64,000 bases of DNA from Mucilaginibacter rubeus (GCF_014643835.1 NZ_BMKD01000005.1:1-64000); one strand, 5' to 3'. Counted from the first letter of the stretch, positions 32,404 through 42,072 are shown. A program made the numbers and translations. Notes: generated from the letters alone by a model not told the origin.

Positions 32404-35178
32404 TTAAAACCTGATATTGTAATTAATAAATGGAATAGGCTTGGCAAATATGGACAGCTTATACCCGTTAATGACCCCTCCCTGCTCTGTAAAGAATGTC
32501 GAATACGCGTTTTGCCTGCCGGTTAAGTTATACACCCCTATTGTAAATGAGTTATGGGTTAATTGGTGCACTTTATGGTTGCCCTCTATGTTCATTGAAA
32601 AATCCGACCTGAAATAATCCGGGATGCGGTATTGGTTCCTGTCCGAATAAAATACCCGCTCGGAACCACCATACTCATACTTGGCAATAGGCAGGGTAAT
32701 AGGCCTGCCCGTGCTGTAAGTAAGATTTAAAGAAACACTGAACCTATGTGAAAACCTGTAGTTACCAATAAAATTAAAAGCATGTGGCTTATCAAAATTT
32801 GCAGGATAATAAGCCCCCCCATTAATCAAATCGCCGGCATTAGGATCATTTTGTCTTAAAAACGTGCGCGAATAAGTATAGCTGATCCACCCATTGGCTT
32901 TCCCGGTGGCTTTTTTTACTAAAAACTCAATTCCATATGCTTTGCCTTTTGTACCTACCACATCCGTTTCAATATGATGGTTTAATACGAGGTTAGCGCC
33001 GCTCTTATAGTCGAGATAATCCCTTAATCGTTTGTAGTAAACCTCGACCGACGTTTCAATGGTGTTTGATTTTAAATTATGATAAAGGCCTAATGATACC
33101 TGGTCACCATATTGAGGTTTGATATTGGGATCACTCAGTTGCCAAACATCAGTGGGGGATATGGCAGTTGTGTTTGATAACAGGTGAATATACTGCCTGA
33201 GTGTGTTATAGCCGCCCTTGATCGATAGGTTATCGCCCAGTTGATATCTGGCCGAAAGCCTGATTTCGGGCCCCGAATAAGTTTTAATAAACTTACCACT
33301 TGCGTAATAGGTACTATCCAACAGGTTGGCGCTTGTTTTGGGCAGGTTAGGCGCATAGTTATACACTGTTTGCGGCCCCAGGAAATTGTAGATCGAATAC
33401 CTTACACCACCGCTTATCGACAGATCGTCGGTCACGTCAAACTTATCGCCCAGATATAAGGCGCTTTCCAGGGCCTGTTGTGTGGAAACGACATCAGGAG
33501 CTACCAATGATTGGGCGCCAAGAGGCTGAAAGCTGCCCGGATGGAGCTTATAATAAATGGAACTTAACCCAAAATCGACAGTATTTTTGCGGTTAAGGTA
33601 ATAGGTAAAATCCGTTTTAAAATTACTTTGGTTAATATCAAAATTCAGCTTATAAGCATTTACCGGGTTATCGGCGCTTGAAACATCATATTGGTACTTG
33701 TCTATCCCGGCCGTAATAACACTGAATAGTTTATTATTAAAATTATGCTTCCATTTTAGGTTGATATTCCTGTTGCTGTAACTATAAGCAGTATCGCTAT
33801 TAAGCCTGAATTTATCTCTGCTTATATAACTGGTTAGATACAGGTTGTTTTTATCATCAATCTGGTGGCTTATATCCAGGTTAAGATCATAAAATGAAGC
33901 CGAACTGTGCTTGTAGGCATCGGGCAGGAGTTTAAGGAGCCAGTCGGAGTACGTGGTACGGCCTCCGAATGAAAACGAGGTTTTATCCTTGATGATAGGC
34001 CCTTCAACATTAAGCCTGCTGGTGATTAAACCAATGCCTGCCGAACCTGTAAATTTCTTTTTATTACCCTCACGATTGGTAACATCCAACACCGATGATA
34101 AACGCCCGCCGAACCTTTCGGGGATACTGCTTTTATATAGTTCGATATCTTTAACTATGTCGGGGTTAAATGATGAAAAGAAGCCGAAAAAATGCGAGGG
34201 GTTATAAATGGTGGCGTCATTCATCAGGATCAGGTTCTGATCGGCCGAGCCCCCGCGTACATTAAAACCCGTGGTAGCCTCGCCTACTGATTGAACGCCG
34301 GGCAGGGTAAGCACTACCCTTAATATATCGGCTTCGCCAAATACCGTAGGTACTTGTTTAATGCTTTTAATATCAAGCCTGTTCACCCCTAGTTGAACAT
34401 TACGCACATTAGCCACTTTCTCGGCAGAGATCTTTACCTCTTTAAGGCTGGTTACCTGCTCTTGCATTTCAATAATGATCTTACCGTCCGAATAAAGGAT
34501 GATCTGCCTGCGGGTATCGCGCATGCCAACGCCCCTAACGCTTAAAACCTGCCTGCCTTTGGGTAATTTGATAGTGAAATAGCCAAACTGGTCGGTAGCT
34601 ACACCCGTTTTGGTATTGGTTACATATATGCTGGCACCTGTTACAGATTCGCCCGATTTTGCTTCCTTTACATATCCCGAAAGCGTTGCCGTACCCGCCT
34701 CAATAGTGTTGGTTTTGATCCCTATTTCGTATAGCTTATTTTCGGTTGTTGCTTCGGGTATCTTTTTATCTTTATCAAGATCAGCATTAGCCGGGGATAC
34801 ACTTATATTTGCTGCAGTTGCATTGGCAGTTGTAATGCCAAAATAACCTACCGCCAGTCCGGTTTGTATTTCGCGCCCTTTAGTTAAAAACACCTGCTGG
34901 TGTTTGGTTATGGCGAAACTAAAACCGGTGTTTTTAAAAGCCTGGCTCAATATGGTTTCAATAGGTTTATTGGTTGCCTGCAGAGTTATTTTCAAACTGT
35001 CAAACTGCATGGCGTCGTAAAAAAAATGAAAGCCTGATTTTGCTTCCAGCTCTGTTACAAACTGCTCAATCGTAGCTTGTTGAAAGTTTACGCTGATTGA
35101 TTTTACCGGACCCTGCTGGGCCTGGCACAGTTTAATTAAAATCAAAAAACAGAAACTTAGAAAGTAAATTTTTTTCAT
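32404..35178 (-). CDS. TonB-dependent outer-membrane receptor with STN domain
   Basis: 924 residues. Signal peptide; secretin/TonB N-terminal (STN) domain at about 25-105 (FVTELEAKSGFHFFYDA, IETILSQAFKNTGFSF); carboxypeptidase-regulatory-like domain at about 165-250 (GYVKEAKSGESVTGASIYV); plug with GEADILRVVLTLPGVQSVGEAT and FNVRGGSADQNLILMNDA; 22-strand barrel to a terminal Phe. STN domains usually signal to an anti-sigma factor, yet no sigma/FecR pair is adjacent. First gene of the operon with DUF4249 and MG2-plug protein. Substrate unknown. Confidence 0.85.
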   Translation of the reverse strand: MKKIYFLSFCFLILIKLCQAQQGPVKSISVNFQQATIEQFVTELEAKSGFHFFYDAMQFDSLKITLQATNKPIETILSQAFKNTGFSFAITKHQQVFLTKGREIQTGLAVGYFGITTANATAANISVSPANADLDKDKKIPEATTENKLYEIGIKTNTIEAGTATLSGYVKEAKSGESVTGASIYVTNTKTGVATDQFGYFTIKLPKGRQVLSVRGVGMRDTRRQIILYSDGKIIIEMQEQVTSLKEVKISAEKVANVRNVQLGVNRLDIKSIKQVPTVFGEADILRVVLTLPGVQSVGEATTGFNVRGGSADQNLILMNDATIYNPSHFFGFFSSFNPDIVKDIELYKSSIPERFGGRLSSVLDVTNREGNKKKFTGSAGIGLITSRLNVEGPIIKDKTSFSFGGRTTYSDWLLKLLPDAYKHSSASFYDLNLDISHQIDDKNNLYLTSYISRDKFRLNSDTAYSYSNRNINLKWKHNFNNKLFSVITAGIDKYQYDVSSADNPVNAYKLNFDINQSNFKTDFTYYLNRKNTVDFGLSSIYYKLHPGSFQPLGAQSLVAPDVVSTQQALESALYLGDKFDVTDDLSISGGVRYSIYNFLGPQTVYNYAPNLPKTSANLLDSTYYASGKFIKTYSGPEIRLSARYQLGDNLSIKGGYNTLRQYIHLLSNTTAISPTDVWQLSDPNIKPQYGDQVSLGLYHNLKSNTIETSVEVYYKRLRDYLDYKSGANLVLNHHIETDVVGTKGKAYGIEFLVKKATGKANGWISYTYSRTFLRQNDPNAGDLINGGAYYPANFDKPHAFNFIGNYRFSHRFSVSLNLTYSTGRPITLPIAKYEYGGSERVFYSDRNQYRIPDYFRSDFSMNIEGNHKVHQLTHNSFTIGVYNLTGRQNAYSTFFTEQGGVINGYKLSIFAKPIPFINYNIRF

Positions 35179-35258
35179 CCGGTTATTTTATTTTCCTGCC
35201 GTATACATTAATGCTATATTATTTTTTGCCCTGTTATTAAATAATAAGGCACGCCGCA

Positions 35259-35990
35259 TTAATTAGTTAAATGATCATAATAAGTAGTTACATCCACTAT
35301 AGCCTGTTCCTGATTTTCGCGAAAGTCGATATGATTGGCTTTTATATATTGCCGCAACTCCTTCTTTTTATCCTTAAAAATATCTAACAGTCCGCTCTTT
35401 CCGCTAAAGCTGAAATAGTTATCCCCTTTTTTAACATAATAATCTTTGGTTTCGCTAAAAAAAGATTCGATGGTGTTGTTTCCCGTGCTGGTTTGGATAC
35501 TCTTGGCCCTTTTTACAATGATCCCGATCTTTTTTCCCTGGTATAATTGATCATAGAAACCGGTAGCAAGGCGGGCCTGGCCTGTTGAGTCGGTAGTAAT
35601 GCGTATAAAATGATGGTTAAGCAGCCAGAACTCCGGCACACGCTCGCTTAGTAATGAAATTTTTGTAAAGTGGTTATAAAGCAGTATAACCACCAAATCT
35701 TTATTCAGATCATATAACATCGGGACGTCGCGATAAACCGCTGCCCCGTATTTTACATCTCCAGCCGTAAATGACTTATTGTCAAAAACATATGCGTTAC
35801 CTTTTATTATGGGATCATAAAACTCATATTCGGGCCCGTTATATAAGTGTGATTGTTGCCCTATAGCAGTGTGATAATTAGCAATTACGAGGCCTAAACC
35901 CGTGCTATCGGGACCCGTTTGTGCAGAAACATGACCGTTTGCCATTATGCCCCAGGTGATAACTAGGGCCAGGAGTGATTTTTTTACCAT
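35259..35990 (-). CDS. secreted protein of unknown function
   Basis: 243 residues with a signal peptide (MVKKSLLALVITWGIMANGHVSAQ). The mature part is mixed, with YHTAIGQQSHLYNGPEY at its start and many Tyr/Lys/Asp residues. I do not recognise the family; it resembles small outer-membrane-associated Bacteroidota proteins found beside TonB modules. It lies 80 bp upstream of the receptor gene on the same strand and could share its transcript. Confidence 0.6.
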   Translation of the reverse strand: MVKKSLLALVITWGIMANGHVSAQTGPDSTGLGLVIANYHTAIGQQSHLYNGPEYEFYDPIIKGNAYVFDNKSFTAGDVKYGAAVYRDVPMLYDLNKDLVVILLYNHFTKISLLSERVPEFWLLNHHFIRITTDSTGQARLATGFYDQLYQGKKIGIIVKRAKSIQTSTGNNTIESFFSETKDYYVKKGDNYFSFSGKSGLLDIFKDKKKELRQYIKANHIDFRENQEQAIVDVTTYYDHLTN

Positions 35991-36379
35991 TTAGGTTTTT
36001 ATAAAAACGGAATTTACATGACTTTCACTTAATTACCAAATCACTCTCCCTTAATACGCTACAGCAAGTGTATTAATCGTGTTACATAAAAAAGCGACTG
36101 GGCGACTACAACGTACTATTACGAATGAGCTAAAACAGATGCAACAACCATTGTTAAATAATTGCGTATTACGCAACTAAATTATCTCCCCCTCTTCTGT
36201 AACAACCGCCCCCTGTCATCGTCTTATTTTTGTGTAGACAATTTTACAATATCACCTCAATAAAACATCTACCTTAGATTAAGCGTTTAATTGCCGGTTT
36301 GTCTCCGGCTCAATACCTGCAGCGCCGCGCAAAACCCAATAGGCTACACAGGTTTTACCTAAAAATAACACATACTAAA
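35991..36379. other. divergent intergenic region upstream of ter cluster
   Basis: 390 bases between a leftward gene and the rightward ter genes. A -7-like TATTTTTG occurs at 36225-36232, about 150 bases before the first TerD start, without a clear -33 TTG. I see no riboswitch or palindromic operator. Confidence 0.4.
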
Positions 36380-36955
36380 ATGGCTATTAACTTACAAAAA
36401 GGGCAGAAAATTGATATCGGCCTTTCAAAAATGACAGTTGGCTTGGGCTGGAACCCAAACGAAGGCACAGGTTATGACTTCGACCTTGACGTATCGGCTA
36501 TCATGATCGATGCTAACCGACTGGTACCCCAGGATGAATTTTTTGTATTCTATAATAATGTCGACTCGCCCGAGCAATCGGTACATCATACCGGCGATGA
36601 CCCAACAGGCGGCAACAGCGACGGCGGCGATGATGAATCGATCACTGTTGACCTCACTAAAGTAGATGCCCGCATCCAGGAGATCCTGTTTGTGGTAACT
36701 ATTCACGAAGCACAAGCCCGTCGTCAAAATTTTGGCCAGGTGCGTGACTCATACATTCGTATCTTAGATAACCAAACGGGTGCCGAAGTATGCAAATATG
36801 AATTGGGTGAGGATTTTTCTATCGAAACAGCCATTGAGTTTGGCAGATTATACAAACGCGGTGGCGCATGGAAATTTGAAGCATCTGGTGTGGGTTACAA
36901 AGAAGACCTCGCCTTCTTTTTAAGTAAATATTTTAAAGGGCAAATAATCAAATAA
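36380..36955 (+). CDS. terD: TerD-family calcium-binding stress protein 1
   Basis: 191 residues from the ATG at 36380 (MAINLQKGQKIDIG is the family start; an upstream extension has no match). The Asp-rich Ca2+-binding motifs are visible: DFDLDVSAIMID, FFVFYNN, VHHTGDDPTGG and DGGDDESITVDL. TerD proteins act in tellurite and general chemical-stress resistance, apparently at the membrane. First gene of a seven-gene run. Closest in layout to the paralogue at 39285. Confidence 0.9.
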   Translation: MAINLQKGQKIDIGLSKMTVGLGWNPNEGTGYDFDLDVSAIMIDANRLVPQDEFFVFYNNVDSPEQSVHHTGDDPTGGNSDGGDDESITVDLTKVDARIQEILFVVTIHEAQARRQNFGQVRDSYIRILDNQTGAEVCKYELGEDFSIETAIEFGRLYKRGGAWKFEASGVGYKEDLAFFLSKYFKGQIIK

Positions 36956-36959
36956 GGCA

Positions 36960-37625
36960 ATGGCTATAAATTTGGTAAAAGGTCAAACAATTGACCTGCG
37001 TAAAAATGATAAAGGCGAAAGCTTCGACCTGTCATCAGTAACTATAGGTTTGGGCTGGGACGTTAGGAAAACCCATGGCGGCTTTTTAGGCAAGCTGTTT
37101 GGCGGTGCCGAAGAGGCAGAATATGATTTGGATGCGATTGCATTTTTGCTGGACAAGAACGGTAAAGTAGCGAATCGCGGCTATGCCAAACAAACCGCTA
37201 ATGGGCGTACTATCAATATGTTCGAGGGAGATGTGATTTACTTTAACTCGATGCGCCATCCTTCGGGACACATCTGGCTTACCGGCGATAACCGCACCGG
37301 GGCCGGTGAGGGCGATGACGAGCAAATCATCGTAAAGCTTGATTCGCTCGATCCGAAATATGACCGCATCCTTTTCCTGGTAGCTATTTATCAGGGGCGT
37401 AAAAACAATCAACACTTTGGCATGGTGGAGAATGCTTTCATCCGCGCGGTTGACAGCCATGGTAAAGAGATCGCAAAATTCAGTCTCTCCGGCGATTCAA
37501 CTTACAACGGCATGTGTTCCATGACCTTTGCGGAAGTATACCGCAAAGACGGCACCTGGAAATTCCGTGCCATAGGTGATCCGCATAGTACTGATAGTCT
37601 TTCGGAATTGCTTCGGAACTATTAA
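36960..37625 (+). CDS. TerD-family protein 2 (with insertion)
   Basis: 221 residues, longer than classic TerD because of an extra segment (HGGFLGKLFGGAEEAEYDLDA) before the first metal site. Conserved TerD positions: YDLDAIAFLLD, GDNRTGAGEGDDEQIIVKL and a C-terminal RKDGTWKFRAIG. Starts 5 bases after TerD 1. The layout resembles the fourth paralogue at 39844, which has a similar insertion near its start. Confidence 0.85.
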   Translation: MAINLVKGQTIDLRKNDKGESFDLSSVTIGLGWDVRKTHGGFLGKLFGGAEEAEYDLDAIAFLLDKNGKVANRGYAKQTANGRTINMFEGDVIYFNSMRHPSGHIWLTGDNRTGAGEGDDEQIIVKLDSLDPKYDRILFLVAIYQGRKNNQHFGMVENAFIRAVDSHGKEIAKFSLSGDSTYNGMCSMTFAEVYRKDGTWKFRAIGDPHSTDSLSELLRNY

Positions 37626-37634
37626 TATAAAAAC

Positions 37635-37726
37635 ATGTCATTGCGAGGAGGAACGACGAAGCAATCGCACGTAAGCATAGCCGCTCTGTATAGCAAGCGA
37701 TTGCCACGCTACGCTCGCAATGACAT
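37635..37726. repeat. palindromic intergenic repeat (GTCATTGCGAGG type)
   Basis: ATGTCATTGCGAG (37635-37647) pairs with CTCGCAATGACAT (37714-37726); inner arms GCAATCGC/GCGATTGC. The sequence type is widespread in Bacteroidota intergenic regions. It may affect mRNA stability between TerD 2 and the HAD gene. Confidence 0.75.
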
Positions 37727-37757
37727 TTTGGTTAAGTTTAATTCTACCTAAACATAA

Positions 37758-38453
37758 ATGTACCAACATTACTCATTTGATCTTTGGCTCACGCTCATCA
37801 AATCAAACCCATACTTTAAAATAGAACGTACCAAGATCTTTCACCGGGATTTTAATCCGGCGGGTAAAAGTATTGATGAGGTAGCGCGGGCTTTCAGGCA
37901 GGTTGACCTCATGTGCAATGCCGTGAACGAACGTACTGGTAAAAACATTGACGCGGATGAAATGTACCTGATGGTGATCAGCACAATTAATGATAACCAA
38001 TATCCGCTTGCCGATGTTAATATCGATAAGCTGTATGCCGACATGGAAACCCTGCTGTTTTACTATCTGCCGGTGCTTTACTCACCTGTAACAATTGAGG
38101 TGCTGCAGCATCTAAAACAAAAAGGTGATTGCTCATTGAGTATTTTAAGTAATACAGGCTTTATAAAAGGACAAACGCTCCGCAAGGTAATGGTTAAATT
38201 AGGGCTGGATACGTTCTTTAACTTTCAGATCTATTCGGACGAGGAGGGGATGTCGAAACCAAACGGGGATTTATTTAAGCTGATGGTGCAAAAAGTTAAA
38301 GAGTGTAATAAACCAAAGCAGATAGACCGGTCAGGTATCATACATATAGGCGATAACCCGGCGGCAGATATAGCGGGGGCTAAAGATGCAGGCCTTGATA
38401 GCCTGCTCATCAATTCAAACAACTTATCCATTTTAACCTTATTAAGTTTATGA
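37758..38453 (+). CDS. HAD-superfamily phosphatase of the ter cluster
   Basis: 231 residues. HAD motifs: SFDLWLTL (motif I, second Asp replaced by Trp, as in some HAD branches), LSILSNTG (II), SKPNGDLF (III Lys) and HIGDNPAADIAGAKDAG (IV). Overlaps the phosphoribosyltransferase gene by 4 bases. Comparative work on ter gene neighbourhoods describes HAD and phosphoribosyltransferase members of a predicted small-molecule (nucleoside-like) pathway; this pair fits it. Substrate unknown. Confidence 0.75.
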   Translation: MYQHYSFDLWLTLIKSNPYFKIERTKIFHRDFNPAGKSIDEVARAFRQVDLMCNAVNERTGKNIDADEMYLMVISTINDNQYPLADVNIDKLYADMETLLFYYLPVLYSPVTIEVLQHLKQKGDCSLSILSNTGFIKGQTLRKVMVKLGLDTFFNFQIYSDEEGMSKPNGDLFKLMVQKVKECNKPKQIDRSGIIHIGDNPAADIAGAKDAGLDSLLINSNNLSILTLLSL

Positions 38454-39295
38454 AAGCTACCTACTCATTACATCATATCAACAGCGCAACACATTTTGGT
38501 TTCGATGCCGATGATTACAGTCGCTTTAAATTTGGCGATGGCGAGGTATCCCGCTACTTCGGCACCGATCTGGCCGATGGCTTTATCAGCGAAATCTTAA
38601 CTAAACAGCCAATAGAAAAACAGATCGTAGTTATATCAAGCCCATACTCATTTATTCCTACGGCTACTTTTGCAATGAAAAACCACTTTGTGTGCAGGCT
38701 TAACCGCTGGCTGGCCCATCATGGTTACCCTGTAGTGCAGGAAACCAAGGTTCACCGTACCATAACCTACAAAGAAGATTATGGCGAGCTGGATGCTGAG
38801 CAAAGGATTAATTTAATAGGTAACGATTCGTTTCATATTGATAAGGATTTTCTTAAAGACAAAACCCTGCTTTTTTTAGATGATATCAAGATAACCGGCA
38901 GTCACGAACGCATGATCATGAAAATGGTAAATGAATACGGTTTACAGAACGATATTTACATGCTGTACTTTGCCGAACTGGTGAACAAAAACATCCACCC
39001 CAATATTGAGAATTATCTTAACTATCATCATGTTAAAAACATTTACCATTTAAATGATATCATTAAGGGCACTAATTTTTGCATCAACACCCGCATAGTA
39101 AAATATATTTTAAATTACGATCACGAAAGTTTTTGCATCTTTATACAAGATCAAGGCAGCAATTTCATAAACTTGCTGTATGATATGGCTTTGGGTAATG
39201 GTTATCATACCATTGAAGCCTATACACCTAACTTAAACTTTATTAAACAAAACCTATTAATAAACAATAATAAACTAATTCAGCATGGCAATTAA
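38450..39295 (+). CDS. phosphoribosyltransferase-like protein of the ter cluster
   Basis: 281 residues. The PRPP-binding loop appears as LLFLDDIKITGSHERMI (about residues 140-158; acidic pair followed by TG). IVVISSPYSFIPTATFAMKN near residue 65 is a further conserved block. It matches the PRTase type reported beside TerD genes. Ends by overlapping the start of the third TerD gene by 11 bases. With the HAD enzyme it could make or break a ribosylated metabolite (inference). An ATP-grasp partner often seen in ter clusters is not in this window. Confidence 0.7.
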   Translation: MKATYSLHHINSATHFGFDADDYSRFKFGDGEVSRYFGTDLADGFISEILTKQPIEKQIVVISSPYSFIPTATFAMKNHFVCRLNRWLAHHGYPVVQETKVHRTITYKEDYGELDAEQRINLIGNDSFHIDKDFLKDKTLLFLDDIKITGSHERMIMKMVNEYGLQNDIYMLYFAELVNKNIHPNIENYLNYHHVKNIYHLNDIIKGTNFCINTRIVKYILNYDHESFCIFIQDQGSNFINLLYDMALGNGYHTIEAYTPNLNFIKQNLLINNNKLIQHGN

Positions 39296-39839
39296 CTTGC
39301 AAAAAGGCCAAAGGGAAACTATTGGTGCCCCTAAATTTACGATAGGCCTTGGTTGGGATACAAACAGCTCATCAACAGGCTCGGCCTTTGACCTGGACGC
39401 TTCGGTGTTCATCATAGGCGATAATAAGAAAATACTGGCCGACGAATTTTTCGTTTTCTATAATAACTCAAAATCTCCGGATGGTGCTGTAGAGCATACC
39501 GGCGATAACCTGACCGGTGCAGGTGACGGTGACGATGAGCAGATCATTGTTGATCTTTCAAAGATCGATCCGCGTGCTACTGAGATCTGCATTGTGGTAA
39601 CCATTCATGAGGCCGAAAGCCGCCGCCAAAACTTTGGTCAGGTACGCAACTCTTTTGTCCGCATTTTTGACTCGGCTACTAACGTCGATATTTTGAAATA
39701 CGAACTGGAAGAAGACTTTTCGATAGAAACCGCGGTTGAATTTGGCCGTATCTACAAAAAAGATAACAACTGGAAATTTGAAGCTGTGGGTGCCGGTATG
39801 AAAGGCGGCTTACAGGATTATTTAAACAAATACAACTAA
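39285..39839 (+). CDS. terD: TerD-family protein 3
   Basis: 184 residues. MAINLQKGQRETIG, AFDLDASVFIIG, FFVFYNN, VEHTGDNLTGAGDGDDEQIIVDL and AESRRQNFGQVRNSFVRI all match TerD/TerE. Very similar in length and motifs to TerD 1, indicating recent duplication. The start is set by the family N-terminus and overlaps the PRTase gene end. Confidence 0.9.
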   Translation: MAINLQKGQRETIGAPKFTIGLGWDTNSSSTGSAFDLDASVFIIGDNKKILADEFFVFYNNSKSPDGAVEHTGDNLTGAGDGDDEQIIVDLSKIDPRATEICIVVTIHEAESRRQNFGQVRNSFVRIFDSATNVDILKYELEEDFSIETAVEFGRIYKKDNNWKFEAVGAGMKGGLQDYLNKYN

Positions 39840-39843
39840 AATT

Positions 39844-40458
39844 ATGGCTATCAATCTTCAAAAAGGACAGCGGATCAGCCTTGAAAAAAGTAACGGCAGC
39901 AAATTACAAAATGTATGCGTTGGGATAAACTGGGGCGCGATAGAAAGAAAAGGCCTGTTTGGCTTTGGCACTACCAAAGAGGCCGTTGACCTTGATGCCA
40001 GCTGCATTTTATATGATGAAAGCAAACGTTTGGTTGATGTAATCTACTTCGGAAACCTGCGTTCAAAAGACCACGCTGTAAGGCACAGCGGTGATGACCT
40101 AACCGGCGATATGGCCGGCAACGACGGCCTGGACAATGAAGTGATCACCGTTGATTTTGCTACGCTGAGCCCAACCATAAGCTATGTAGCCTTTGTGTTA
40201 AACAGCTTCCGTGGCCAGGACTTCGGCACTATACCGTTTGCCTCTATCCGTATTTATGAAGGTACGCCAACCCGTGTTAACGAAATCTTCGCTACTTATG
40301 ATATTGCGCACAGCAAGGATTTTGCAGGCCATGTATCTATGGTGATGGGCGTGTTTTACAAAAAGAACGGCGAGTGGAAATTTAATGCCATCGGCGAACC
40401 AACCCGCGACCGTAAATTGGAAGAAACAGTGAAAACTGTAACCGCAACCTACTTGTAA
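39844..40458 (+). CDS. TerD-family protein 4 (TerZ/TerX-like)
   Basis: 204 residues with the family start MAINLQKGQRISLE, then CVGINWGAIERKG, KEAVDLDASCILYD, VRHSGDDLTGDMAGNDG and a C-terminal KKNGEWKFNAIGEP. The insertion before the first Asp motif sets it apart from paralogues 1 and 3 and resembles TerZ-like members. Starts 5 bases after TerD 3. Confidence 0.85.
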   Translation: MAINLQKGQRISLEKSNGSKLQNVCVGINWGAIERKGLFGFGTTKEAVDLDASCILYDESKRLVDVIYFGNLRSKDHAVRHSGDDLTGDMAGNDGLDNEVITVDFATLSPTISYVAFVLNSFRGQDFGTIPFASIRIYEGTPTRVNEIFATYDIAHSKDFAGHVSMVMGVFYKKNGEWKFNAIGEPTRDRKLEETVKTVTATYL

Positions 40459-40545
40459 AAGTTTAATTCATTGATCTTAAGTATTAAGCCGGGTGGCGCT
40501 TAAGATCAGCTAATTAAGTACTACTAAATCATTAATAATAAGATT

Positions 40546-41712
40546 ATGGAAAGTGCACCAAACAATGATGAACTAAATCTGAATATACCACCGCTGATCA
40601 CTCCAACCAATCTGGACCTTCCGGCGGCAGCTTCACCAGGCAGCAATGTACCAATGAAGGTAGATAAGCAGGGGAATGTAAACCTTGACGCTATACCAAA
40701 CCAGGACCTGCAAAAGTACGGTGAAATGGGGAAAGATATCAATCCAGCCGATGTTAACTCGATACTGAACTATGGTGTTGAGGTACAAAACTCCATGGAG
40801 AAATACAGCAACAACTTTCTTACTTCAGTACGCACCTATAACTCTGGCGAGGTAGGCGGGCTGATTAACGAGTTACTTACCGAGCTTAATTATATTGACG
40901 TTGACGAGCTGAACCAAAACGCATTCACCTCATTTATATCACATATCCCCTTCATGAAAAAGCTGGTGGTTGATACCAAAAAGCTTTTCCAGAAATACGA
41001 TACCGTGGTTAATAACATCGATAAGATCACCAATAAGATCAAGGCAGGCCGTGTTAATTCGTTAAAGGATAACAGCTCGCTGCAAACCATGTTTGACAGC
41101 AACGTTACTTATATCAAGCAAATGGAAGACCTGATCATTGCCGGGCAGCTCAAATACAATGAGCTTAACGAAAAACTGGCTGTGATGGACGGTAACCCGA
41201 CAGGCTACCAGGACTATGAAATTGCCGATCTGCGCGATTTTGTGAACCGCCTTGATAAACGCCTTGCCGACCTGAAAGTGGTTCGTTTTATCATGCTGCA
41301 GTCGCTGGCGCAGATCCGTGTGGTGCAGAACAACAATACCACCATTGCCGAAAAGGCGCAATCTATCGTATCAACCACTATCCCGGTTTGGAAAAACCAG
41401 CTCACCATAGCTGTTGCCCTCAACCGTCAGAAAGAGAATGTGGAGATGCAGAAAAAGATCTCGGATACCACCAATACCATTTTACAAAAGAATGCCGAAA
41501 TGCTGAAACAAAACAGTATTGATGTAGCCCGCGAAAATGAAAAAACGGTAGTATCGTTAGATACACTGAAAAAGACCACTTCATCTCTTATTGAAACCCT
41601 TACTGAGGTAAAACGGATCCACGATGAAGGCACGGCCAATCGCCGCACGTTAAATACCGAGCTTCAAAACCTGGAAACAGAACTGAAGAAAACGGTAACG
41701 AGTGTGAGTTAA
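40546..41712 (+). CDS. telA: TelA/toxic-anion resistance protein
   Basis: 388 residues. Matches the TelA family: a Pro-rich disordered N-terminus, VNSILNYGVEVQNSMEKYS, IPFMKKLVVDTKKLFQKYDTV, then VVRFIMLQSLAQIRVVQNNN and TIPVWKNQLTIAVALNRQK, with long helices and a C-terminal coiled coil. TelA is linked to tellurite resistance and envelope stress and commonly accompanies TerD genes. Last gene of the cluster, 88 bases after TerD 4. Confidence 0.85.
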   Translation: MESAPNNDELNLNIPPLITPTNLDLPAAASPGSNVPMKVDKQGNVNLDAIPNQDLQKYGEMGKDINPADVNSILNYGVEVQNSMEKYSNNFLTSVRTYNSGEVGGLINELLTELNYIDVDELNQNAFTSFISHIPFMKKLVVDTKKLFQKYDTVVNNIDKITNKIKAGRVNSLKDNSSLQTMFDSNVTYIKQMEDLIIAGQLKYNELNEKLAVMDGNPTGYQDYEIADLRDFVNRLDKRLADLKVVRFIMLQSLAQIRVVQNNNTTIAEKAQSIVSTTIPVWKNQLTIAVALNRQKENVEMQKKISDTTNTILQKNAEMLKQNSIDVARENEKTVVSLDTLKKTTSSLIETLTEVKRIHDEGTANRRTLNTELQNLETELKKTVTSVS

Positions 41713-41803
41713 GGCCCCACCCAACTCCCTTCCGGGCATAACCGTCAATTTAAGCGAAAGCAATAAAAATGAGTTTGTTTTTTTGAGATTGAGGGCAGAA
41801 CGT

Positions 41804-41902
41804 AGTTTGCCCGTAAAGGCAAACTTTATGTATTTTTGCTATCATAGTTTTATTTCTATTTTTTTGAAAGGCAGACCGGTGAAGGGTTCTGCCTTTCTTT
41901 TT
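41804..41902 (+). terminator. terminator region after telA, possible small RNA
   Basis: First hairpin AGTTTGCC/GGCAAACT (41804-41825); second, stronger GAAAGGCAGA/TCTGCCTTTC (41866-41875 and 41888-41897) with a T run, a good intrinsic terminator. Between them TATTTTTG (41831-41838) resembles a -7 box, so a short RNA of about 55-60 bases ending at 41902 could be made here. Confidence 0.6.
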
Positions 41903-42072
41903 GTCTACCCCTAAAGACAACATTTAATCTATTGATTATCAAATAATTATTATAACTTTCTTTGTTTTGATCCGTCCTTTTTTCTGCTCTTTAAGCAGTT
42001 TATAAAATGGAAGCTGTTCGAGCATATCCAGCCACTCTCTGCTCAATCCCCACAATTGCAGCCTTAGCTCAA

